This document shows positions 53,803 through 63,372 of a stretch of 64,000 bases of DNA, piece by piece. Origin of the DNA: Fontibacillus panacisegetis (GTDB taxonomy: Bacteria > Bacillota > Bacilli > Paenibacillales > Paenibacillaceae). Both the position numbers and the translations under genes were made by a program. The stretch covers positions 62,001 to 126,000 of the forward strand of contig NZ_FNBG01000003.1 of the NCBI RefSeq assembly GCF_900102215.1, given 5' to 3'. How positions within the stretch are numbered: position 1 is the first letter of the stretch; every line of letters starts with the position of its first letter. A model generated the notes under the pieces. The model was not told the DNA's origin. It was given only the letters and a program-made list of their open reading frames with translations, and made no database searches.

Positions 53803-54861
53803 TTAATATTTAATCATATATATCGTGATTTCATCCCGATTATGAAATAATTGTTTGGCCCGCTGTATCTGCATTCTTGAATCCTGGAACGTATGAATAA
53901 CATCCTGAATAAGAGCCATTGGCTTCTTGCTTAATAGCTTCACCGTTACGACCGCTGTTCCTCCTGGTACTAGAGAAAACAATAGATCAGTAACCAGCTT
54001 CGCAGTTAATTTAGGACTCCAGCTCATGTCACAGACTAGCAAATCAAACTGGTTATCTCTAAATTTAACGCTGTTCGCATTTTTCTGCACATACGTGAGA
54101 TTCGGAGATCGGAGTAAAGAAGGATGTATTTTAGCAGGGTCAACTGCTGTAACTTTTAGTCCTCGCTCAAGCAAAAATGAAGTCCACCCGCCAGGGGCAG
54201 CACCGATATCAAGCGCCTCATGAAATGAAGTAAAATCAATACCAAAGACCTGTTCAGCTTCCAGTAATTTAAATTTTGCTCTGGAGATTTGTCCTTCTTC
54301 TCGCTGAAAACGAATAGCACCCCCGTTCCAATCCGATAAATTCTGTTCCGGGGACGTAACTCCTGCGAATATAGTATCTTTTGCAGCCATAATTGAAATA
54401 ATCCAGTCGGCATCACGTACAACAAAATTGGCCTCAAGGCCAGATAATTCATTTTGAATCGCATCTTTTAGCTCGGAGGAACTGCCTTCCCATAACGAAT
54501 GTTCTGTTTTCCGTGTCTGGATCGATACCTTGGAGCCATTAAGTTTAGAATTGTCCAACAAATACTGGATCAAACCACTCTTCCAATCAGTCGACTCGTT
54601 GGAGCTCCATTCCCAGCTTATCTTAAACATGTGACGAAGAAACATAGGGCTAGAAGACTCAAGCTTCTCTATAACATGTTCCTCACTGTCCAGAAGAGTG
54701 GCAACAAAAACCTCACCTGGTACAAGAATAGTGCTCTTCACCGAGCCGAAGCTTCTTCTCAGCTCTTCCTGAGCATATGGAGCAAATCCATGGTTCGCCG
54801 TACAGACATATTTTGTTGATATTACATTTAGTTCATTCTCTTGTGTATTATGATGATTCAA
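53803..54861 (-). CDS. RlmM-like SAM-dependent RNA methyltransferase (THUMP + FtsJ-type)
   Basis: 352 residues. The N-terminal part (about 20-160) is THUMP-like, and the C-terminal RrmJ/FtsJ-type domain has 'ALDIGAAPGGWTSFLLERGLKVTAVDP', 'FDLLVCDMSWSPKLTA' and 'GGTAVVTVKLLSKKP', where the Lys is part of the K-D-K-E-type catalytic set of this group. E. coli RlmM methylates 23S rRNA C2498. The position in this organism is unknown. Separate from the Tad-like operon by a promoter and a hairpin. Confidence 0.82.
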   Translation of the reverse strand: MNHHNTQENELNVISTKYVCTANHGFAPYAQEELRRSFGSVKSTILVPGEVFVATLLDSEEHVIEKLESSSPMFLRHMFKISWEWSSNESTDWKSGLIQYLLDNSKLNGSKVSIQTRKTEHSLWEGSSSELKDAIQNELSGLEANFVVRDADWIISIMAAKDTIFAGVTSPEQNLSDWNGGAIRFQREEGQISRAKFKLLEAEQVFGIDFTSFHEALDIGAAPGGWTSFLLERGLKVTAVDPAKIHPSLLRSPNLTYVQKNANSVKFRDNQFDLLVCDMSWSPKLTAKLVTDLLFSLVPGGTAVVTVKLLSKKPMALIQDVIHTFQDSRMQIQRAKQLFHNRDEITIYMIKY

Positions 54862-54917
54862 ACTTTAAACCTCCAGAAGTAAATGCGATTCTACGATCTA
54901 AACCCTCAAGTTTGCTG

Positions 54918-55271
54918 TTATTTCCCAGCCTTACGTTCACTTTCCATTTCTATTTCATCAAGAAGATCAAAAGGAATAGGACCATTGTGTAAAATAACAT
55001 GTTCTGGTTTGTTCTGATACAGCAGCTCATACATACTTTTCTTTCCGTACATGCTCGAAGTATGCAAATAAATTTCACGAGCATACAGACCTTCCTGTAC
55101 CATTGCTTTAACCATATCAGTTCCAGTCTTCTCCCCTGGACCCATATCATAATCCAACGATAAAATGTCTACTTCGGTTAACCTTAACACTTCAAGACAT
55201 TCATCCACTGTTCGTGCCAATGTAAAGCCTTGTGGACAACGACGAAAGTCGTCCATATATAAATGAATCAC
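54918..55271 (-). CDS. Cyclic-phosphate-processing receiver-domain protein
   Basis: About 117 residues from GTG 55271 (GAAGGGAAG 7 bases upstream). Layout 'IHLYMDDFRRCPQGFTLART' and 'VDILSLDYDMGPGEKTGTDMVKAM' is that of the small receiver-like cPPRD family, which is linked to RNA-end or tRNA-repair genes. No output domain. A start at 55319 would overlap the nfo gene by 16 bases. Probably co-transcribed with the repair genes upstream. Confidence 0.7.
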   Translation of the reverse strand: MIHLYMDDFRRCPQGFTLARTVDECLEVLRLTEVDILSLDYDMGPGEKTGTDMVKAMVQEGLYAREIYLHTSSMYGKKSMYELLYQNKPEHVILHNGPIPFDLLDEIEMESERKAGK

Positions 55272-55303
55272 AGTTGTTCTTCCCTTCTGTGGTATTTCCA
55301 CCG

Positions 55304-56179
55304 CTAGGCATTTATCCACCTCTGAACTTTTTTCATATCCTCGCTGTATGTTCCATCTTCACCAGGTTCAGTTTCAAAAATAAGCGGTATTTCTTGAGTT
55401 AATAATTCTCTTAGCGCTTCCCGTTGAAACAAATCCTTAAATCCTGCCTCACCAATATAGCCTTGACCCACTCTCGCATGTCGATCCTTTCGCGATAGAC
55501 CTGGATATCTGGAATCATTCAAATGTATAACGGATAATCCTTCCCAATAATCGAGCTGACTTCCCTTCAGTGAAAAATAACGATCCATATTCTTGTTGCT
55601 TGGCCATAGTCCGGATGCAAACGCATGGCACGTGTCCAGACAAAAACCCATATGCTCTGGCGATGCGCAAAGCTTCTTGACTGAAATCATTTCCTCCATC
55701 GTCATCCCCATATCGCCATGATTACCTGCCTGATTCTCGATCAACAATTTAGAACTGCCATTCCAGCCTAATAGCACCTCATTAATACATTGTATAATAT
55801 TTTGATATCCATGTAAGGGGTTTCTTGCCTTAAATGTGCCGAAATGGACAACAATCCCAATTGAACCACATGCCTCTGCAATTTCCAAGTCATTGCGAAG
55901 CGACATCACGATCCTTTGAAATTGTTCAGGCTCAACCTGTCGATCAATCGCCAAATTGCTCGGATAAGGAGTATGAGCTACCGAAACTATTTGATGTGTA
56001 AGGCAAAATTCTCTACACTGCTCGGCATCTCGGAGATCAAAGCTTTTGACGGAAAGACTTCGAGGATTTTTAGGGAAATATTGAAAAGCCCCCATCCCGT
56101 GTCGAAAAGCCTCTTTTGCAGCTCCAAAATATCCTTTTTTAATGCTCAAATGTGCTCCGATTTTAAGGTTAGCGGTCAT
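55304..56179 (-). CDS. nfo: Endonuclease IV (AP endonuclease family 2)
   Basis: 291 residues, TIM-barrel zinc enzyme that cuts at abasic sites. Landmarks: 'LKIGAHLSIKKG' (N-term), 'IVSVAHTPYPSNLA', 'GIVVHFGTFK', 'LLIENQAGNHG', 'MGFCLDTCHAFASGLWP', 'VIHLNDSRYPGLSRKDRHARVGQGYIG' and 'PLIFETEPG', covering the three-zinc set of His, Glu and Asp ligands. Overlaps the preceding glycosylase gene by 11 bases, so the two base-excision steps are co-expressed. Confidence 0.9.
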   Translation of the reverse strand: MTANLKIGAHLSIKKGYFGAAKEAFRHGMGAFQYFPKNPRSLSVKSFDLRDAEQCREFCLTHQIVSVAHTPYPSNLAIDRQVEPEQFQRIVMSLRNDLEIAEACGSIGIVVHFGTFKARNPLHGYQNIIQCINEVLLGWNGSSKLLIENQAGNHGDMGMTMEEMISVKKLCASPEHMGFCLDTCHAFASGLWPSNKNMDRYFSLKGSQLDYWEGLSVIHLNDSRYPGLSRKDRHARVGQGYIGEAGFKDLFQREALRELLTQEIPLIFETEPGEDGTYSEDMKKVQRWINA

Positions 56180-56987
56180 GCTGACATCCCGGACTATAGA
56201 ATGCTTTACGTCCGTTCAATTCGCTCTTTACGATAGTATCTCCGCAGCGTGGACATACTTCTCCTCCCCGGTCATATACCCGGCACAGATCATTTGCTCC
56301 ACCAGTCAGCGTATCGTCCTTAGTTAGCGGCATTTCCATATATCCACCCGCTTCTGTTGCTTCACTTAGAACCTCTCTCATCGCAATATATAGTCGTTCA
56401 AAATCCTCGGCTTGCAAACTTTGCAGTTTGACCGACGGTCTGAGCTCAGCTGCATATGCAATTTCATCAGCATAACAATTACCAATGCCTGCGATAATTT
56501 CCTGATTAACAAGAGCCGTTTTGAGACTGCCTCTTCTTCCTTTCAGGAGAGATACGAACACAGACTCATTCATTTTGCGTCCAAATGGCTCAATCCCAAG
56601 ATGGGCCAAGCTTTCTTCAGCCTCTTTTGCAGTTAACAAATGCAGGTGGCCAAGTCTTAATCCTATAAAATATAGAACCCACTCATCGCCAAAGCTGATT
56701 TCTATTTGTGTATTGCGCGAAGGTCGATCATTTTTATTGCCTAAATAAATTATTCCTCCCAGCATCAAGTGCAGGATAAGACGACGCCCATTGTCCAAAT
56801 GAAACAAAAGATGCTTGGCGCGACGTTCCACAAAAATCACTTGTCTACCGTTTAATTCATGAATAAAATCCGCGACTTCCAAGTTGATTGATTTATCCCG
56901 ATTTACGATAACCTCGGTAATTGGAAGATCCAATATATACTTCGAGAGTTGTATTCGATAATTTTCCATTTCCGGCAGTTCCGGCAT
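56169..56987 (-). CDS. MutM/Nei-family DNA glycosylase with an incomplete zinc finger
   Basis: 272 residues. N-terminal Pro-Glu 'PELPEMENY' carries the catalytic Pro and Glu, and 'RRAKHLLFHL' the beta-strand Lys. The H2TH part is 'LVNQEIIAGIGNCYADEIAYAAEL'. In the C-terminal zinc finger 'VCPRCGDTIV...FYSPGCQ' the third expected Cys of the C-P-x-C pair is Ser, so only three of four canonical ligands remain. An extra Cys ('LCRVYDRG') lies upstream. Either it binds zinc differently or is altered. Removes oxidised bases, followed by Nfo. Confidence 0.85.
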   Translation of the reverse strand: MPELPEMENYRIQLSKYILDLPITEVIVNRDKSINLEVADFIHELNGRQVIFVERRAKHLLFHLDNGRRLILHLMLGGIIYLGNKNDRPSRNTQIEISFGDEWVLYFIGLRLGHLHLLTAKEAEESLAHLGIEPFGRKMNESVFVSLLKGRRGSLKTALVNQEIIAGIGNCYADEIAYAAELRPSVKLQSLQAEDFERLYIAMREVLSEATEAGGYMEMPLTKDDTLTGGANDLCRVYDRGGEVCPRCGDTIVKSELNGRKAFYSPGCQHDR

Positions 56988-57021
56988 GGCTCATCTTCCC
57001 CTTTATTCACATAATGCTTAA

Positions 57022-57825
57022 TTAGATTGCTGCTGTACTACAGATCATATTTCGAAGTTCTTCCAAATCGTTGCAAACGTGATCTGGCTGTACACCTGAA
57101 GCATCAATAAATCTCTGTAAGTTGTCGTTTGTAGTTAAACCAGTCAATACAAGAATCGTGCCGCATCCCGCATGAACTCCAGCTGAAATATCCGTTAACA
57201 TGTTGTCTCCAATGACAGCAACCTCTTCGTTGCGCAGCCCAAGCCGATCGATAGCGAAATTCATGAGTATACTTGAAGGTTTACCGATAATTACTGGTTC
57301 TACTCCAGTTGCTGCTTGAATGGCCGCTGAAATAGTTCCTGCTCCCGGCATAAGCCCCTCCTGCGACGGCAAAAGCAAATCAGGATTTGTCAAAACATAA
57401 CGAGCTCCGGCAGAAATCCACTGTGTGGCCCGGGTTAAAGTTTCATATGTAAAGGAACGGTCTATCCCTTGTATAACAAAATCAGGATGATCCTTCTCCA
57501 CAGTCAAACCTGCTTCACGCAACGCATTCAACAGTCCAAATTCACCAATTGGCGCCACCTTTGCACCAGGTTCTATTGACGCAATATATTCTGCCCCTGC
57601 GACAGCAGATGTGCATACCTCCTGTTCCTCAGCAGCAATACCCATTTCCCGAAGATGTGCAGCTACTTCACCAGGAGTTCGAGATGAATTGTTAGTAACA
57701 AATAAATGGGGAATCCCTTGAGCATTCAAATCAGATATCAATTGCGCCGCTCCCGGTATAATACGACTTCCATGATATAAGGTTCCGTCTAAATCTATAA
57801 GATAAGCTTTCCAAGAAGCTGTCAT
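57022..57825 (-). CDS. NagD-type HAD-superfamily phosphatase (HAD-IIA)
   Basis: 267 residues. Motif I 'YLIDLDGTLYHG', motif II 'LFVTNNSSRTP', motif III in 'VIIGKPSS', and motif IV 'AVIGDNMLTDISAGVHAG'. The C2-type cap lies between. B. subtilis relatives act on sugar phosphates (AraL-like) and similar housekeeping substrates. Single gene or downstream of the glycosylase pair by 34 bases. Confidence 0.9.
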   Translation of the reverse strand: MTASWKAYLIDLDGTLYHGSRIIPGAAQLISDLNAQGIPHLFVTNNSSRTPGEVAAHLREMGIAAEEQEVCTSAVAGAEYIASIEPGAKVAPIGEFGLLNALREAGLTVEKDHPDFVIQGIDRSFTYETLTRATQWISAGARYVLTNPDLLLPSQEGLMPGAGTISAAIQAATGVEPVIIGKPSSILMNFAIDRLGLRNEEVAVIGDNMLTDISAGVHAGCGTILVLTGLTTNDNLQRFIDASGVQPDHVCNDLEELRNMICSTAAI

Positions 57826-57975
57826 GATGAATACTTCCTTTCATGCAAAAATCATAGTAGCATCTACCTTATCATTGTACCTAGGTTGACAAAGATTTGG
57901 CAAATTTTCTCCAAAGTTTGATGCTCCTGTCGCTTCCTGCGCTTTCCCGGAAAATAATTTTTATTATCTTCTTTA

Positions 57976-58905
57976 TTACCCATGTCTTAGAATAGGATAC
58001 ATTACATGCTCCCTTGCCAGATCCGATTGAGGAAATACCTCTCTGGCTTCTCTTTCAAGCTGTTGCAATTGATCATTATATTTATATCTTGAGCTGAAAT
58101 GGGTTAGAAACAATTGTTTTGCTCCGGCTCTCTTAGCGGCTTCTGCCGCCTGCTTGGTCGTGCTGTGATGATAAGTATATGCCGTCTCAGCGAGTTCATG
58201 TAAAAACGTGGATTCATGAACCAATACATCTGCATCTTGTGCGAGCTGTACTGCTGCTTCACATGGTCTCGTATCGCCAAGTATAGTTACAATCCGTCCA
58301 GGCTTCGAGATACCGAGTACATCTGTAGAATGCAAAAGAGACCCATCTGGTAAATTGATGCTTTCTCCCCGCTTTAGCTTGCCATACATCGGTCCGGGCT
58401 TGATACCATGTCTCGCCAGCATTTCAATATCAAGCTTTCCAGGCTGGTCTTTCTCCGTAATCCGGTAACCGAAGCTATCGATCCGATGATCCAGCAATGC
58501 CGATTCAACACAAAAAGACTCATCCTCAAAAAGAATGCCTCCTTCATGCTCGACTACTTCGAGCGAGTAGCTAATTCTCGACTCACTAATCTCAAGTGCG
58601 GTCATAATAAATTTTTTTAGTCCTGGTGGCCCGAACAAAGTAAGAGGTGTGTTGCCTCCCTGATAAGCTCTGCTGGATATAAGTCCCGGAAGTCCAAAAA
58701 GATGATCCCCATGCAGATGAGTAATAAAAATATACTCAAGCTTACTCAGCTTCAGCGGTGAACGTAATATCTGATGCTGGGTTGCCTCGCCACAATCGAA
58801 CAACCAGAACGTGCGTCTCTCGTCAAATAATCGAAGTGCAAGTGAAGTCACATTTCTTTCTAACGAAGGTACACCAGCGTTCGTTCCCATAAAATATAAT
58901 TCCAC
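57976..58905 (-). CDS. rnz: Ribonuclease Z
   Basis: 309 residues, the short form. Matures tRNA 3' ends. Zinc-binding core 'FITHLHGDHLFGLPGLIS', GTNAGVPSLERN near the start, 'GDTRPCEAAVQLAQDADVLVHESTF', and 'LFLTHFSSRYK'. Followed by a strong bidirectional terminator before metH. Confidence 0.95.
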   Translation of the reverse strand: MELYFMGTNAGVPSLERNVTSLALRLFDERRTFWLFDCGEATQHQILRSPLKLSKLEYIFITHLHGDHLFGLPGLISSRAYQGGNTPLTLFGPPGLKKFIMTALEISESRISYSLEVVEHEGGILFEDESFCVESALLDHRIDSFGYRITEKDQPGKLDIEMLARHGIKPGPMYGKLKRGESINLPDGSLLHSTDVLGISKPGRIVTILGDTRPCEAAVQLAQDADVLVHESTFLHELAETAYTYHHSTTKQAAEAAKRAGAKQLFLTHFSSRYKYNDQLQQLEREAREVFPQSDLAREHVMYPILRHG

Positions 58906-58948
58906 CTTACATCCTCCTCACTGTTCTGCCAGCTGTCTCTACGACTGC

Positions 58949-58978
58949 CAAAACCCTCCGAATATTCGGAGGGTTTTG
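58949..58978. terminator. Bidirectional terminator between rnz and metH
   Basis: Perfect palindrome with arms CAAAACCCTCCGAAT and its complement, 15 bp and no free loop base. metH is read on the minus strand toward it, with TTTTGG beyond. Confidence 0.9.
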
Positions 58979-59001
58979 CCGTAGAACATAATAAGTCATC
59001 A

Positions 59002-62000
59002 TTAAGCTTTATCAACGTTAAAATATTGTGCTTGAGGGTGTGCAAATACCATAGCAGACACTGAAGCTTCCGGCTCCATCATAAAGCCTTCAGTCAAATG
59101 CACGCCTATATCCTCCGGCTTCATAAGTTCAAATAATGGCGCCTGATATTCGAGATCAGGGCAGGCAGGATATCCATAGGATACCCGAATTCCTTGATAT
59201 CTTGCTCCATGACGCTGCTTCATCGTCATATCATGCGGATCAGGGAAGCCCCATGTATCGCGCATCATATGGTGAACGCGTTCTGCTAATGCTTCAGCGG
59301 TTTCAAGCGCAAGGGATTGAAGTGCATGCGAACGAAGATAGTCACCCTTGTTTTTCATTTCTTCAGACAGCTCACGAATTCCCTGTCCTGCCGTTACTAC
59401 CAGAAATCCAACATAGTCCATAACACCACTGTCTACAGATTTCAAAAAGTCTGACAGACACAAGAACGGTTCAACACGTTGTCTAGGGAAACTAAATGTC
59501 TTCAGAACCTTGGTGTGATCCTCAGGATCGTAAATGATAATATCATTTCCTGACGATTGAGCCGGGAAAAACCGGTACATCGCTTGAGCACGTATTATAC
59601 CATTTAACACAGCTCCTTGCAGTAATTCATCAACGGTTGCTTTCAGGGAAGCTGCTTTTTCATCACCTGATGCCAGCAATCCCTCAACTGATCCACGTAG
59701 ACCGAGGTGATGTCCCAGAAGCATCTGCATGTTGATATACGGGATAATATGATTGATTGGGTAATCACGCAATACGTGGCGATCCAAATCAGGTGGTATA
59801 AAGACAGGTGCATCTGTTGAAATATTTGATCTCACCGCTCTAGTAAGCTCCGGCAGCTGCTTTGCTGTTGTCGTATCCGTATCAGCTTCCTTTTCAGCTT
59901 CCATAGCGAGTCGCATTTCTTCACGGCTTGTAGGGTCCATCAGCTTATTCGCCAAATCGAGACCATCCATCGCATCCTTGGCATAAACGACCATGCCGTT
60001 ATACTCGGGGCGAATACGCGTCTTCGTAAATTTGCGAGTAAGTGCAGCACCGCCCACCATAATCGGTACATCAATTCCAGCATTGCGTAAATCCTGAGCT
60101 GTGGATACCATTTGCTGTGCCGATTTAACAAGCAATCCAGACAGCCCGATCGCATCGGCCTTTTCCACTCGGTAGGCTTCAATAATCCGTTCCGGTGGTA
60201 CTTTTATACCCAAATTTACGATATGATAACCGTTGTTGGACAAAATGATCTCGACAAGGTTTTTACCGATATCATGGACATCGCCTTTAACTGTCGCAAG
60301 AAGAATTTTACCTTTTACAGAGGACTCATTCTTCTCCATGAAGTTTTCCAAATATGCTACGGATGCTTTCATAACTTCTGCGCTCTGAAGCACTTCCGCT
60401 ACAATCAGCTCATTATTGTTGAACAACCGTCCGACTTCCCCCATACCTGCCATCAGAGGGCCATTAATGACTTCAAGCGCAGTATAACGATTTAAAGCTT
60501 CTTCGAGATCCGGAATCAAACCTTCCTTCGTTCCCTCAACAACATAAGATGCCAATCGTTCTTCCAGAGATAAATTAACTGCTTTTTCTTTTTTCTCAAC
60601 CTTCTTATTACGGAAGGCCGCAACAAACGCAGCCAAAGTATCATCGTTCGTATTGTAAATTAGTTCTTCTGCAAGCCTACGTTCCTCCTCAGGAATCGAA
60701 GCATAACGTTCAACCTTCTCTGTATTCACAATCGCATAATCCAGACCTGCTTTAGTACACTCGTACAGGAACACAGAGTTCAGAACTTCACGTCCTGCTT
60801 CCGGCAAACCAAAGGAGACGTTACTAATGCCGAGAACGGTATGACAGGATGGCAAAGCTTCCTTAATCAAACGAATGCCTTCAATGGTTTCCTTGGCAGA
60901 GCCAATATACTGCTCATCACCAGTCCCCACCGGAAACACCAATGGGTCAAATATGATATCTTCAGCATTCAAACCATATTTGTTAACGAGTAAATCATGA
61001 GAACGTTTGGCAACCTCCAGCTTATCTTCCCTCGTAATAGCTTGTCCTCGTTCATCGATGGTACCAACTACTACAGCTGCACCATACTTAAGAATAAGAG
61101 GAGTAACGCTCTCAAATTTTTCTTCGCCGTCCTCAAGGTTAATGGAGTTAATTATTGATTTACCCTGACAATATTTAAGCGCCAGGTCAAGTACTTTGGG
61201 ATCGGTTGTATCGATCATGAGCGGTACCTTTACCTTTTTCACAACAAGTTCAAGGAATTGTTTAATATCCTCAGACTCATCACGATCAGGGTCCTGAACA
61301 CAGACGTCAACGACTTGAGCGCCGTTTTTCACCTGTGCACGGGCTATTTCAGATGCTTCCTCGTACTTGCCTTCTACTATGAGGCGTTTGAATTTTCTCG
61401 AACCCAGAACGTTTGTTCTCTCCCCAACCATATAAGGACGGTTGTCAAATTCAACATAGACCGGATCGATTCCGGACAGTGCAGGTGGATGTTCGCCTGC
61501 AAGAGGTCGTGGACTATATTGACTTAATTTATCTGCCATAGCAGCGATATGTGCAGGTGTCGTACCACAGCAACCACCAGCGATATTCAGCCAGCCTTGC
61601 TCTGCAAATGCTGACATCTTCTGAGCGAGTGAATCCGGTGATTCATGATAATTACCGTTCTCATCTGGAAGTCCTGCATTCGGATAGCAGCTAACAGCTG
61701 CCTTCGCCATTTCCGACAGGGTTCTGATATGATCTCTCATAAATTCCGGTCCGGTCGCACAGTTCAGACCAATCGAAATTGGGTTCAAATGCTCAAGTGA
61801 AATATAAAATGCTTCAATATTTTGACCAGCCAGCGTCGTTCCCATCGGTTCAATAGTCCCTGAGATCATTAAAGGCAGCTTTTTGCCAGTAGCTTCAATA
61901 GCACGAGTTATCCCGATACTTCCGGCTTTTACGTTTAATGTATCTTGAGACGTTTCCAGTAGCAGTGCATCCACACCTGCTTCAATAAGCGCTACAGCTT

Positions 62001-62439
62001 GCTCTTCATAGCTATCGCTTAACTCATCAAAAGTGACACCACCCGTGACAGAAAGCGTCTTTGTTGTTGGTCCCATCGCACCAATGACATAACGAGGATG
62101 ATCTGGAGTGCTGTATTTATTAGCTGCAGCGATCGCAAGCTGAGCAGCTGCAAGGTTTATTTCACGTGCCCGATCCTGCAAATCATATTCTGCAAGCACT
62201 ACAGAGGTTGCACCGAACGTGTTAGTTTCGATAAGATCAGCGCCAGCCTCAAAGTATTGTTCATGAATTTTCTGAATAATATCAGGTCGGGTGAGCACGA
62301 GCATTTCATTACAGCCATCCAGCTCTTCCCCGCCAAAATCAGCTGCTGACAAGTTCTCCTGCTGGATCATAGTGCCCATAGCACCATCAAGTATTAATAT
62401 TCGTTCTTTCATTCTTGACTCTAAACTTGGTTTACTCAC
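59002..62439 (-). CDS. metH: Cobalamin-dependent methionine synthase
   Basis: About 1145 residues, four modules. Homocysteine/zinc domain 'LILDGAMGTMIQ', 'GLNCATGPEFM', 'AGGCCGTTPAHI'. Pterin-binding domain 'VLGSRKFKRLI', 'LMIDTTDPKVLDLAL'. B12 cap and binding domain with cobalt-binding 'GDVHDIGKNLV' and 'GLSGLLVKSAQQM'. Activation domain 'YRFFPAQSSGND', 'YGYPACPDLE'. Methylates homocysteine using methyl-tetrahydrofolate. I chose GTG 62439, with AGGAGGGG upstream, over 62463. No SAM riboswitch was recognised in its short leader. Confidence 0.96.
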   Translation of the reverse strand: MSKPSLESRMKERILILDGAMGTMIQQENLSAADFGGEELDGCNEMLVLTRPDIIQKIHEQYFEAGADLIETNTFGATSVVLAEYDLQDRAREINLAAAQLAIAAANKYSTPDHPRYVIGAMGPTTKTLSVTGGVTFDELSDSYEEQAVALIEAGVDALLLETSQDTLNVKAGSIGITRAIEATGKKLPLMISGTIEPMGTTLAGQNIEAFYISLEHLNPISIGLNCATGPEFMRDHIRTLSEMAKAAVSCYPNAGLPDENGNYHESPDSLAQKMSAFAEQGWLNIAGGCCGTTPAHIAAMADKLSQYSPRPLAGEHPPALSGIDPVYVEFDNRPYMVGERTNVLGSRKFKRLIVEGKYEEASEIARAQVKNGAQVVDVCVQDPDRDESEDIKQFLELVVKKVKVPLMIDTTDPKVLDLALKYCQGKSIINSINLEDGEEKFESVTPLILKYGAAVVVGTIDERGQAITREDKLEVAKRSHDLLVNKYGLNAEDIIFDPLVFPVGTGDEQYIGSAKETIEGIRLIKEALPSCHTVLGISNVSFGLPEAGREVLNSVFLYECTKAGLDYAIVNTEKVERYASIPEEERRLAEELIYNTNDDTLAAFVAAFRNKKVEKKEKAVNLSLEERLASYVVEGTKEGLIPDLEEALNRYTALEVINGPLMAGMGEVGRLFNNNELIVAEVLQSAEVMKASVAYLENFMEKNESSVKGKILLATVKGDVHDIGKNLVEIILSNNGYHIVNLGIKVPPERIIEAYRVEKADAIGLSGLLVKSAQQMVSTAQDLRNAGIDVPIMVGGAALTRKFTKTRIRPEYNGMVVYAKDAMDGLDLANKLMDPTSREEMRLAMEAEKEADTDTTTAKQLPELTRAVRSNISTDAPVFIPPDLDRHVLRDYPINHIIPYINMQMLLGHHLGLRGSVEGLLASGDEKAASLKATVDELLQGAVLNGIIRAQAMYRFFPAQSSGNDIIIYDPEDHTKVLKTFSFPRQRVEPFLCLSDFLKSVDSGVMDYVGFLVVTAGQGIRELSEEMKNKGDYLRSHALQSLALETAEALAERVHHMMRDTWGFPDPHDMTMKQRHGARYQGIRVSYGYPACPDLEYQAPLFELMKPEDIGVHLTEGFMMEPEASVSAMVFAHPQAQYFNVDKA

Positions 62440-62570
62440 GTTCTGACCCCTCCTGTGAAACATTAATTTTTAGTTTATCAGATTAAAGCGTGGAAGAAAA
62501 GTCACATTTCAAAATGGACTTCTCTTGCTATTCCTGACTATATTCATGATTTTAAATTTTAAATAAACTG

Positions 62571-62599
62571 TCGACAATAGTGTTCACATCAGATATAAT
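62571..62599 (+). promoter_or_regulatory. Sigma-A-type promoter of the dioxygenase fragment gene
   Basis: TCGACA (62571-62576), 17-base spacer, TATAAT (62594-62599). 32 bases before the ATG. Confidence 0.7.
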
Positions 62600-62631
62600 T
62601 CTATCAAGCTCACCGAAAGCGGGGTAATCCT

Positions 62632-62853
62632 ATGGCGGAAATAAGAATAAGAAACACGAATGAAATTATTGCCGGCGAAGAAAATGTTCGGGATTTACTT
62701 TCTCAATTTGATGTTATTTATGAACACTGGAATACAGATAAAATCCCTAATGCTTTACATGATAACTTCACTCTAAATGACGAACAAAAAGCCGAAATTT
62801 TAAATACCTATAACGCTGAAATTAAGGAGCTTAAAAGGCTTAGTTCAATATGA
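62632..62853 (+). CDS. Truncated N-terminal fragment of acireductone dioxygenase
   Basis: 73 residues. 'MAEIRIRNTNEIIAGEENVRDLLSQFDVIYEHWNTDKIP' matches the N-terminal 60-odd residues of MtnD-type acireductone dioxygenases (methionine salvage), including 'LNDEQKAEILNTYNAEIKELK'. It stops before the cupin domain, so all metal ligands of the normal enzyme are absent. It has its own promoter, a GCGGGG-type ribosome site and a terminator, which argues against pure decay. It may be a small protein of its own function or a recent remnant. Confidence 0.65.
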   Translation: MAEIRIRNTNEIIAGEENVRDLLSQFDVIYEHWNTDKIPNALHDNFTLNDEQKAEILNTYNAEIKELKRLSSI

Positions 62854-62875
62854 TATTACACAACTCAACCATAAT

Positions 62876-62919
62876 AAAAACTGCCCCTCCGGAAAATCAG
62901 GAAAAGGCAGTTTTTATTA
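62876..62919. terminator. Bidirectional terminator between the dioxygenase fragment and the lipoprotein
   Basis: Stem AAAAACTGCC / GGCAGTTTTT with inner CCTCC / GGA pairing and T-rich tails on both strands. Confidence 0.85.
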
Positions 62920-63342
62920 TTTCACTGTGAATTCAGTTGAAGGCATAGAATGCTGATCTTTGGCTGTGACATGCGAAATTACATGATAAGTACCAGCCTC
63001 CTCAAAGGCTTGCTCCAACACATACACTCCGTCACCCGAGCTATCGACCGTTACTTTTTGATGCTTGTCTTCGGCTTCGCCGTCTTTCCAAAACTCAAAC
63101 ATAACCTCTTTGGCATCATCAACATTATCACCTTGATGAGTCACTTTAGCTTCGAATTTTACTGTTTCCCCAGCCTTAGCCTCAATCGGATTTACTTGAA
63201 GGTGAACTTCAATCGGTTGTGGGACAGTGTCTCCTCCGTTATGTGCGGAATGTCCTGAAGTGTTACTGCTTTTACCGCATCCATTAACGATAAAAACCAG
63301 TATGATCACAAGACTTACGGTAAACCATCTTCTAATCTTCAC
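62917..63342 (-). CDS. YtkA-type exported lipoprotein
   Basis: 141 residues. Lipobox VNGC (Cys about 22). After a His-containing linker ('SGHSAHNGG') comes a beta-sandwich YtkA-like domain, 'EVHLQVNPIEAKAGETVKFEAKVTHQGD' and 'VYVLEQAFEEAGTYHVISHVTA'. Many relatives sit near copper or respiratory genes. No such neighbours here. Attached to the outer face of the membrane. Confidence 0.8.
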   Translation of the reverse strand: MKIRRWFTVSLVIILVFIVNGCGKSSNTSGHSAHNGGDTVPQPIEVHLQVNPIEAKAGETVKFEAKVTHQGDNVDDAKEVMFEFWKDGEAEDKHQKVTVDSSGDGVYVLEQAFEEAGTYHVISHVTAKDQHSMPSTEFTVK

Positions 63343-63372
63343 TTTGATCTCCCTTCACCCGTTCGTAGCAAA

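Noticed and set aside
62464-62631. SAM or cobalamin riboswitch upstream of metH
   Set aside because: Only about 170 bases separate the divergent genes, and no k-turn or B12-box motif was seen.
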